Assembly: GCA_964614415.1 (NCBI GenBank)
Contig: CAZTLE010000153.1
Coordinates: 1 to 10,303 of the forward strand
Source of the DNA: CAZTLE01 sp964614415
GTDB lineage: Bacteria; Bacteroidota; Bacteroidia; Flavobacteriales; Flavobacteriaceae
Direction: 5' to 3'
DNA: 10,303 nt
In this document: positions 1 through 6,900 of the stretch, piece after piece
Numbering within the stretch: position 1 is the stretch's first letter
Layout: every line of letters begins with the position of its first letter
The notes under the pieces: generated by a model
The model's database searches: none
What the model saw: the letters and a program-made list of their open reading frames with translations, nothing else
Told to the model about the DNA's origin: nothing
Program-made: the position numbers and the translations under genes

Positions 1-213
1 AACGATACGGAGATTGTAGAAGGCGAAGGGGTTATCGGTGAAAAGCCGGTCATAGCTCCCGGAGAGAAGCATACATACAGCAGTGGCTGTCTGCTCATAT
101 CACCCTTCGGTTCTATGAAAGGCCATTACAATATGATCAATCTGGCTAGCTCCGGAACACTTAGAGTAGGTATTCCTTCCTTCAAGCTGAGCGCACCTTA
201 CGCGATGAACTAA
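1..213 (+). CDS. apaG: ApaG (Co2+/Mg2+ efflux-type) protein, C-terminal part
   Basis: The frame is open from base 1 and ends at TAA 211-213, giving the last 70 residues of a protein that is usually about 125-130 residues long; the start lies upstream of the window. The visible part carries the ApaG signature: EGVIGEKPVIAPGE, then HTYSSGC, then a PFGSMKGHY segment, and an ending of the IPSFKLSAP type. ApaG is a small, soluble protein with a fibronectin type III-like fold. It was historically linked to cobalt and magnesium homeostasis, but its biochemical role is not settled. Its 3' end overlaps the convergent DUF6695-like gene by 32 bases, and no terminator hairpin is visible immediately after the stop. 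The family call is firm and the function is family knowledge only. Confidence 0.93.
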   Translation, partial: NDTEIVEGEGVIGEKPVIAPGEKHTYSSGCLLISPFGSMKGHYNMINLASSGTLRVGIPSFKLSAPYAMN

Positions 214-1192
214 ATTCGCGATACAGGGCTATTTTCTCAAGACGTACCATTTGTCCATCCTGAATTACATGACATCGTGTGCAATGCGAGTCGTAGGTAA
301 ATTGATATGGCATTGACAGATCGAGTTTACCCTTCACAGTATACACACCGTCGTGATCTATTTTGTGAAGGTCGTTGTAGCGTCGTATCCTGTAATGCCC
401 TTCCGGAAGACCATCTGTTGAAATATCGAACCAGGCATTACTTCCCGTGCCGCTTAATTTCTGAGCAGATTGGGGTAACGAACCATTGGCCGCATAAGAC
501 GAAGCCGGTCTCTTCTTATCAAAATAGTTCTTGAGGTTTTCCTTAAAAGCTGTTCCCTTAAACGGTGAAACCTGTCCCTCAAATACCTCATACACTCCAT
601 TGAATGCTGCCTTCTCCACATTTCCAACGGTGCTTGGGGTAAACAGTTTGTTGAATCGCAATGCCCTGATAATTTTCCTGTCCGAAGTACTGGCAAGGAT
701 GGTGTCGGTTACAAAACGCGAACAATTGCTTCCGTCACTGTGAAAGGCACCATAAGGTATACTTCCTCTGTTCTGAAGGGCATATATGAAGTCGTTCGCC
801 CTGGCATAATCGATCCCCTGACATACGGATGCTATAAGACGACCCTGACCATGTGTTTTATCCGGATTGGCATCCAACCATAGCAGAAATGCTTCGAGGT
901 TCACAAGCTGTCCATTGGCACCGAACTCGGCCTTGAACGGAATCTCAAGTTCAACATCCGTATTTGCGCCACGTACCCGACCATGTCCTTTGGGTGTGAC
1001 ATAGCGGCCAAAGTCAAAATACTGCGCAATCCCTGTGCGGTTCTCAATAAGCACCAAAGCCGCATGACCCGCCTTTATGAATTCGCGGGTTCCCAGCCCT
1101 ACGAGCGGCAGTACTTTACATATCCATTCGTCGCTCATGGTCACAAAAGTGTCCGGGTAGGCAAGTACTATTATTTTTCCGGTTGCGTTCAT
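182..1192 (-). CDS. DUF6695-like conserved protein, possible permuted papain-like fold
   Basis: This is a 336-residue protein without a signal peptide or membrane segment, so probably cytoplasmic. It begins MNATGKIIVLAYPDTFV and matches my memory of the Bacteroidota family DUF6695, whose function is unknown. The N-terminal two thirds holds a GHAALVLIE stretch with His43 and a later SNCSRFV stretch with Cys157. A His-first, Cys-later order resembles circularly permuted papain-fold proteins (NlpC/P60-like, LRAT-like, YiiX-like), so a cysteine hydrolase activity is conceivable; this is inference. The C-terminal part (about residues 255-325) looks like a separate small domain and contains a CTRCH motif at 304-308. 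The ATG overlaps the stop of the upstream NRDE gene as ATGA, implying translational coupling. The stop at 182-184 lies inside the 3' end of apaG, transcribed towards it. No own promoter is needed or seen. Confidence 0.85.
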   Translation of the reverse strand: MNATGKIIVLAYPDTFVTMSDEWICKVLPLVGLGTREFIKAGHAALVLIENRTGIAQYFDFGRYVTPKGHGRVRGANTDVELEIPFKAEFGANGQLVNLEAFLLWLDANPDKTHGQGRLIASVCQGIDYARANDFIYALQNRGSIPYGAFHSDGSNCSRFVTDTILASTSDRKIIRALRFNKLFTPSTVGNVEKAAFNGVYEVFEGQVSPFKGTAFKENLKNYFDKKRPASSYAANGSLPQSAQKLSGTGSNAWFDISTDGLPEGHYRIRRYNDLHKIDHDGVYTVKGKLDLSMPYQFTYDSHCTRCHVIQDGQMVRLEKIALYREFSSSRKVRSA

Positions 1193-1893
1193 ACTGCTAT
1201 CTGGGTAGCCTGATGTGTTTCAAGATCTTCATAATTCATATAAGACGTCTTTGCCAACTTTACAAATGACGTAATACTTTTGGTCTTTACAAAACCGCGA
1301 TCCATGACCAGATCGGTTTCGGGATTTCCGTCGCCCGCCGTTCTATGAAACTTGAGGATCTCATCTTCCGACGGGGCAAGTGTTTCAAACAGGAACGTTG
1401 AAAACCAGTCTTTTCTTTTCTGCTTTACCTCTTCGGTATACAATAAGGACGAGGACCATATGTGCGGAGCCAGTGATTTTTCCTCAATATGTGCCTGCTT
1501 CCCATCCCATACGATCTCATGAAGCATGGTTTCGTTCATCCAATCGACTAAAACAATAGTAAAGGGTTCAATGTCGTGAAAATCAAACCGGGATGCTGTT
1601 TGTAGGGCATCGGCTGCAGTAAGGAGCTCGGTTACAATGATACCGCGGCTCATTCGGTAGGAAGCCTGTCTCTCGTGCGCGCGAAAACCACCGTTCAGCA
1701 GACATATAAGGCGTCCCTTCTTATTATGACCGAACCAGGTACCGCCTGCCAACTCATCCCTGGGAAAAACCAGATCGGCTCCGTTCACCTGATAGGTCTG
1801 CGGGGGAAGGGTCTTCCGGGTTGGGGACTCATCCCTGTTGGAGGTGAGTATAAAACCGTCCCGGGCCTGAGGAATAAATGTGACCGTACACAT
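1189..1893 (-). CDS. NRDE family (TANGO2-like) protein
   Basis: This is a 234-residue protein starting MCTVTFIP, with SNRDES at residues 18-23 containing the family-naming NRDE tetrad (19-22). A GGTWFGHNKKGR segment follows near residue 50. This order is characteristic of the NRDE/TANGO2 family, which spans bacteria to humans and has a predicted Ntn-hydrolase-like fold. Cys2 becomes the N-terminal residue after Met removal and is the expected nucleophile position. Eukaryotic TANGO2/HRG-9 proteins are linked to heme trafficking; the bacterial role is unknown. The start is well supported: Cys2 is conserved, and an in-frame stop (complement of 1924-1926) lies upstream with no other ATG between. 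There is no Shine-Dalgarno sequence. A promoter-like site lies just upstream, and the gene leads a coupled pair with the DUF6695-like gene. Length is close to the family norm (about 230-270). Confidence 0.92.
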   Translation of the reverse strand: MCTVTFIPQARDGFILTSNRDESPTRKTLPPQTYQVNGADLVFPRDELAGGTWFGHNKKGRLICLLNGGFRAHERQASYRMSRGIIVTELLTAADALQTASRFDFHDIEPFTIVLVDWMNETMLHEIVWDGKQAHIEEKSLAPHIWSSSLLYTEEVKQKRKDWFSTFLFETLAPSEDEILKFHRTAGDGNPETDLVMDRGFVKTKSITSFVKLAKTSYMNYEDLETHQATQIAV

Positions 1894-1918
1894 ATGGATT
1901 AGGTCTGTTTTGGTTCTT

Positions 1919-1949
1919 GAAACTTACAAAGAAACTGGCAGATTACAAA
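1919..1949 (-). promoter_or_regulatory. Putative Bacteroidota-type promoter for the NRDE/DUF6695 pair
   Basis: On the minus strand, TTTG (complement of 1946-1949) is followed by exactly 19 bases and then TAAGTTTC (complement of 1919-1926). This matches the Bacteroidota pattern TTTG-N19-TANNTTTG with one mismatch at the last base. Transcription would begin about 18-20 bases upstream of the NRDE ATG, giving a short leader. The match was found by eye; no transcript data support it. Confidence 0.55.
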
Positions 1950-1996
1950 TGTGTTACACCCGGGAACTATTAAGAAGATATTTACAATTCGGAGTA

Positions 1997-2026
1997 CTGA
2001 AATCGCTTCGGAAATTCATACCTTTG
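1997..2026 (+). promoter_or_regulatory. pruA: Putative Bacteroidota-type promoter for pruA
   Basis: TACCTTTG at 2019-2026 is a perfect match to the -7 element TANNTTTG. A partial -33 element, CTG at 1997-1999, lies 19 bases upstream. Transcription would start near 2033, leaving an A-rich leader of about 30 bases before the ATG at 2062. This supports the 2062 start over any upstream codon. The -33 box is weak, so the call is moderate. Confidence 0.5.
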
Positions 2027-2061
2027 ACGTCCAATTCACGCAACTAAAAAGCAATATATCC

Positions 2062-3687
2062 ATGGGAAAAGGATTTTTCGATGTCCCCGTAGCCATTAAC
2101 GAACCTGTAAAAGTCTATGCTCCGGGTTCTCCGGAACGCGCCGCCGTTTCCGAAGCCTATACTGCAATGTATAACAGTACCATTGATGTTCCCTTGTACA
2201 TCGACGGAAAAGATATAACCACCGGAGACACGGCGACCATGTCACCTCCACACGATCACCAACATGTTCTTGGTGTGTATCACAAAGCTGAGAAAAAGCA
2301 CGTGGAACAGGCGATCGATGCAGCCCTGGAAGCCCGAAAGAAATGGGCACGCATGCCTTGGGAGCAGCGCGCTGGTATCTTTCTCAGAGCGGCCGAACTC
2401 ATTGCAGGCCCCTACCGTGCAAAGATCAACGCCGCTACCATGTTGGCGCAGTCAAAAACCGTTCATCAGGCAGAAATTGATTCGGCTTGCGAGCTCATCG
2501 ATTTCCTTCGATTCAACGTACAGTTCATGACCGAGATCTACTCGGAACAACCTGAATCTACTTCAGATGCATGGAACCGACTCGAATATCGTCCTCTGGA
2601 AGGGTTCATGTACGCCATTACACCGTTTAATTTTACTGCGATCGCAGGAAACCTTCCCTCGAGCGCAGCGCTGATGGGTAACGTTGCCATTTGGAAACCC
2701 AGTGATAGCCAGGTGTACTCTGCAAAGGTGATCATGGATGTTTTCAGAGAAGCAGGTGTACCTCCCGGAGTAATTAATATGGTGATGGGTGATCCGGTGA
2801 TGATCACTGAGACCGTTTTGAATCACCCGGATTTCAGCGGATTACATTTTACCGGTTCCACCTTCGTTTTCAAAGAACTTTGGAAGAAGATCGGTGAGAA
2901 TATTCACAGTTACAAAACCTATCCCCGGATCGTCGGAGAGACCGGTGGAAAGGACTTTATTGTAGCTCACAAGACATCCAATCCAAAACAGGTAGCAACT
3001 GCCATTGCAAGAGGAGCTTTCGAATTCCAGGGTCAGAAATGTAGTGCGGCCAGTCGCTGCTATATTTCCGAAAGTATTTGGGACGATGTTCGCACCCATC
3101 TGCAAGCCGACCTGGATTCCTTCACGATGGGATCTCCGGAGGATATGAGCAACTTCATCACTGCCGTGATCCACGAAGGTTCTTTCGACAAACTGGCCTC
3201 GTATATTGATCAGGCGAAGTCCGATGCAAACGCCGAAGTAATTATGGGTGGAGGATACGACAAGAGCAAAGGTTACTTTATCGAACCAACCGTCATATTA
3301 ACTACGGACCCCAAATACACCACCATGTGTACTGAATTGTTTGGTCCTGTGGTAACGATCTATGTGTTCAAAGACGACGCCTGGGAAGAGACGCTTCACC
3401 TTGTGGATGGCACAAGTGAATACGCTTTAACCGGAGCTGTTTTCAGTGAAGACCGCTATGAGTTGGAAACGGCTGTTCGTATCCTGGAAGATGCTGCCGG
3501 AAACTTCTACATCAATGACAAACCGACCGGCGCCGTTGTGGGTCAGCAGCCATTTGGAGGCGCCCGCCTGAGCGGAACGAACGACAAGGCCGGAAGCAAA
3601 CTGAATTTGTATCGTTGGGTATCACCGCGAATGGTGAAGGAGACTTTTGTTTCCCCCACCGATTACCGTTATCCGTTTCTCGGGTAA
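2062..3687 (+). CDS. pruA: L-glutamate gamma-semialdehyde (1-pyrroline-5-carboxylate) dehydrogenase
   Basis: This NAD-dependent aldehyde dehydrogenase catalyses the second step of proline breakdown, oxidising glutamate semialdehyde (in equilibrium with P5C) to glutamate in the cytoplasm. From ATG 2062 it is 541 residues, the usual size of the monofunctional Bacteroidota/eukaryote-type enzyme. Visible landmarks are the TPFNFTA loop with Asn190, WKPSD with Lys212, FTGST at 263-267 in the cofactor site, GETGGKD with general base Glu293, FQGQKCSAASR with nucleophile Cys327, and a C-terminal PFGGARLSGTNDKAGS segment. The frame stays open upstream to a GTG at 1951, but those 37 residues are unlike the family and cover the promoter-like site, so ATG 2062 with its A-rich leader is preferred. 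The gene stands alone: it is divergent from the NRDE unit and closed by a terminator at 3738-3760. Proline dehydrogenase is not in the window. Confidence 0.97.
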   Translation: MGKGFFDVPVAINEPVKVYAPGSPERAAVSEAYTAMYNSTIDVPLYIDGKDITTGDTATMSPPHDHQHVLGVYHKAEKKHVEQAIDAALEARKKWARMPWEQRAGIFLRAAELIAGPYRAKINAATMLAQSKTVHQAEIDSACELIDFLRFNVQFMTEIYSEQPESTSDAWNRLEYRPLEGFMYAITPFNFTAIAGNLPSSAALMGNVAIWKPSDSQVYSAKVIMDVFREAGVPPGVINMVMGDPVMITETVLNHPDFSGLHFTGSTFVFKELWKKIGENIHSYKTYPRIVGETGGKDFIVAHKTSNPKQVATAIARGAFEFQGQKCSAASRCYISESIWDDVRTHLQADLDSFTMGSPEDMSNFITAVIHEGSFDKLASYIDQAKSDANAEVIMGGGYDKSKGYFIEPTVILTTDPKYTTMCTELFGPVVTIYVFKDDAWEETLHLVDGTSEYALTGAVFSEDRYELETAVRILEDAAGNFYINDKPTGAVVGQQPFGGARLSGTNDKAGSKLNLYRWVSPRMVKETFVSPTDYRYPFLG

Positions 3688-3737
3688 TTGAAAGATTCAA
3701 GTATTGAAAAATTAAAAGATTAAAGATTGAAAGATTA
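3688..3737 (+). repeat. Degenerate AT-rich tandem octamers after pruA
   Basis: Beginning at the stop codon of pruA, the sequence is built from about six and a half head-to-tail units of roughly 8 bases with consensus ATTGAAAG. Variants are ATTCAAGT, ATTGAAAA, ATTAAAAG and a 7-base ATTAAAG. They end directly at the stem of the terminator. Similar AT-rich short repeats are, from memory, common between genes in Flavobacteriia. No function is evident. Confidence 0.7.
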
Positions 3738-3760
3738 GGGAGCCGATGGCTCCCTTTTTT
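3738..3760 (+). terminator. Intrinsic terminator of pruA
   Basis: A perfect 7-bp stem GGGAGCC (3738-3744) / GGCTCCC (3748-3754) with a 3-base GAT loop is followed at once by six T residues (3755-3760), with more T at 3762-3766. This is a textbook Rho-independent terminator 50 bases after the pruA stop. Confidence 0.9.
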
Positions 3761-3783
3761 GTTTTTAGGGGTTACTTCCGTCG

Positions 3784-3814
3784 AGTGAATACGACTGAAA
3801 TTCACTTCTTTTTT
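3784..3814 (+). terminator. Possible second, weaker terminator-like hairpin
   Basis: AGTGAAT (3784-3790) can pair with ATTCACT (3800-3806), extendable by one G-T pair, around a 9-base loop. A T-rich run CTTTTTT (3808-3814) follows. The stem is AT-rich and the loop long, so it is weaker than the hairpin at 3738. It may be a back-up terminator, or an incidental inverted repeat in the leader of the downstream gene. Confidence 0.4.
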
Positions 3815-3941
3815 CATGGAATACTTACTAAGGATCAGAGGTTTATAGATACCTACGAAGTCCGTCCGGATTTCTTTTGGTTTCCATGGGTAACAAATGG
3901 AAGCATTGCCGAACCAGCTAGTGTCATTAAAACCATAACCC

Positions 3942-6900
3942 ATGAAAAAGATACTTGCAACATTTTCGCTTCTGCTACTTGCATTAGGACTGCAAGCCCA
4001 GGAGCTCCCACAGGTAATTCCACCCTCCCCTTCCGTATCAAGTCTGATGCACTTTGAAGAAGTTCCTGTAGACTACTATTCGGGGCAACCGAATATCCAA
4101 TTTCCCATTTACAGCAAAAACGCCGGATCCAATCTTACCATTCCAGTAGTTTTGCGATACAATACGATGGGGCTCCGTGTAAGCGAACAATCAGGATGGA
4201 CAGGAACCGGATGGGCCCTTGATGGAGAAATTATCATTTCCAGAAGCGTTCGCGGTATTCGCGATGAAGCGCAACGCAGTGACGTAAACCCGGCAGGCCG
4301 TACTGAAGTGGGCGTGTATCATAACGGCTTTTTCGATCTCGATTTTAGCCAACAGAACATCCTGGCAAACCTCTCCAATGCCACAGTTCAAAATTTCGTC
4401 TGGAATGCTTCCGGCAAGGGAAGCGGCGGTTCAGCCTTACCAAATGATGGTGCCTATGACAAAGAAATGGACTTATATCAACTGAGTCTTCTGGGAGTAT
4501 CGGCCCGGTTTATTATCGCCAAAGAAACAAGTAATACCGGCGATTGCCTGAAAGTAAAAATGTTGAGTAATGATGGCAATCTGATCGTTGAACCCACTTA
4601 CGATCCCATATCATACGCCATCTCGTCGTTCACCATAACCGACACCAATGGACTGGTATATACACTCGATGTTACCGAAACCAATACGACGGTTACCGGA
4701 ACCGCTTCGGAGTTACAGAACTATACGATGTCCAACCTGTCTATTTCCGAGACAAGTCATGTATCCGCATGGAAAGTGAGTGAAATTAGAAACAGCAACA
4801 GTGAATTGCTGGCAACATACAACTATCATCCCACTGAGCCGGAAGTTTTCAACCTACCCGTTTCCTGGGTAAAAAATACCTTGAAGAATAGTCCAGGCCT
4901 GGCGACTACCTTTGGTGCCCTGGAAGATACCAACCACGGAAATACCCTGGACGACCCATTCGGATTAAGTGCCTATAACAACTCTATTGTAAGTCCACGA
5001 ATTTCAATGAATCATACCTCGGTAACGGTATATTCACGAAAGCTCAGTTCAATAGCGTTCAGAGATCAATCACGTATCGAATTTGTATTGAGCTCCGGCA
5101 ATCATCCGGAATACATCAACAGTGGGAAAAAACTGGATGAGATTGTAATTAAGGACACAAATGGCAGCATCTTTAAGCGCTTTGAATTTAATTACTGGAA
5201 CAACTCCAATAACCGACTCTTCCTTTCTCAGGTCAAGGAATATTTTGAGACCTCTGCAGATGTCCACGAATATGATTTCGAATATACCGATAAGGAAAAC
5301 CTTCCCGGAAAAACTAATTTTCCCGGCGAACACATTGGAGTGACCGATCTATGGGGCTACTACAAACCCGCAAATGCGCCCAACGCACCGGTGACCTACT
5401 ACCTTCCTGAAAAAAGCGCCGACAAGGACGGAGTTCTTACCGGGTCTTTAAAGTCCATTTCATTTCCGACCGGCGGTAAAAAAGAATTCGAGTTTGAATC
5501 GAACACTATTGCTCATATGGGCTCACGTCCATTCACAGATCAGGAATTCAAGTTTTACAATCCGGATAACTGGGACCTGTCAGGGTCATCCAATGCCTTT
5601 GTTAGTTACAACAATACGAACATAGGATCTCCTTCCAATAGCACGAGTGCCATTTTCGAAATCACCGAAGCACAGGAAGGACATTTTATAGGAGATCTTG
5701 AGATAGGAACACATGATTTTGATACCGATGCCTATTTGGGTAATATAGCCATTAAACTAAACGAGGTTACCTCCACCGGAACCTTCATTCAGGAGGCAGA
5801 TACCTTCACTTTCCTGGACAACAGAGTGACTCAGCTGGAACCAGGTTATTATCAGCTCGAGTATATCAACCTCAATCTCCCCAATGGAAATGAGCCTACT
5901 ATAAAGGTTGTTGGGACTCTTTATTATAAGAAATTCAAACCTTTTATAGACCGACTTATCTATGGCGGAGGACTCCGAATTAAGAGCGTGACATTTAAAG
6001 ATACCGACGGCAGTGAGGAACGAAAGTTCCAATACAAGTATGACGACACCTATCTTACGAGTGGAACTCGTCCAAGAGAAAAGAAAATTTCCACCGGAGC
6101 CATCGATGGTTTTCTTACCAACGTAAAAGAATATATTCTAACTAAGAGCCATCTGCTTGCGACACGTAGTGGTGGGATTGGAAATACTACCACCCTGACA
6201 CATCATGGCTTTTCGGCCAATTATCTGGTTCAGGAATATCTAAATAGTGCCTACGTATCGATGACCAAAGGCAATTACGTGGGTTACCGTCGCGTGCGTA
6301 TGCTGGAGGAAAATAATGGAGAAATTGTTTTTGAATATACCACACCGGCGGATTTTCCCACCTATGGAACGAACTACGGATGGCCGTTCTTACCTAAAAA
6401 GGATCAGTCGCATCAGCACGGCCTGCTAAAGAAGGAACGGGTGTACAACGAAGATGGATTCCTACTGAAAGAGACACAAAACGATTACGATATCGTAGAG
6501 TATGTTCAGGGAAAATGGTTGTATACCTACGATAAAAATTGCCAATGGACGGCACTGTACAATACCTACGACAACTACATTCAAAAGTCAATTGGGAGCG
6601 GGATTGCTCATCCCGGACTCATTGCCAGTGACTACGACAACTGCGCCTCCCATCATCCCGATTACCTGGATGCGCCGGTCTATTATCACTACAGGGACTT
6701 CTATTTCACGAGGACCTTGCTTTCCGATACCAGAATTAACGAATACTACTACGATGAGGACGGAAATCAATCGGTAAAAAAAGCAACACGAAGCCTGACC
6801 TATGAACCGCAAAACTATCAGGTAAGTGAAGAGGTTTCTACATTTAAAGAAAATGGAACAGATGTCGTATATAGTACCAGGTACTATTATCCGGTAGGCC

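Noticed and set aside
307..534. Plus-strand open frames at 307-534, 531-743, 983-1213 and 1675-1902
   Set aside because: They are antisense to the DUF6695-like and NRDE genes, which have clear family signatures; these frames have none.
1951..2061. In-frame GTG-started N-terminal extension of pruA
   Set aside because: The 37 extra residues do not look like the family, GTG is a poor choice compared with the ATG at 2062, and the stretch contains the perfect TANNTTTG promoter-like element.
3761..3941. Promoter for the RHS gene
   Set aside because: Scanned for TTG-N19-TANNTTTG. Only poor matches such as TACCTACG at 3850-3857 were seen, so no call was made.
3512..3943. 143-codon open frame on the minus strand
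   Set aside because: It is antisense to the end of pruA, then crosses the octamer repeats (giving an artificial Leu/Ile/Phe/Asn/Ser pattern) and both terminators. No family resemblance.
3746..4057. 103-codon open frame on the plus strand before the RHS gene
   Set aside because: It starts inside the terminator and ends inside the signal-peptide region of the RHS gene in another frame. Its composition is not protein-like.
5757..6032. Antisense open frame of 91 codons within the RHS gene (and similar short frames at 4191-4391, 5070-5333, 7047-7295, 7952-8179 and 9083-9313)
   Set aside because: All are shadows of the continuous RHS coding frame, with no signal, motif or leader of their own.
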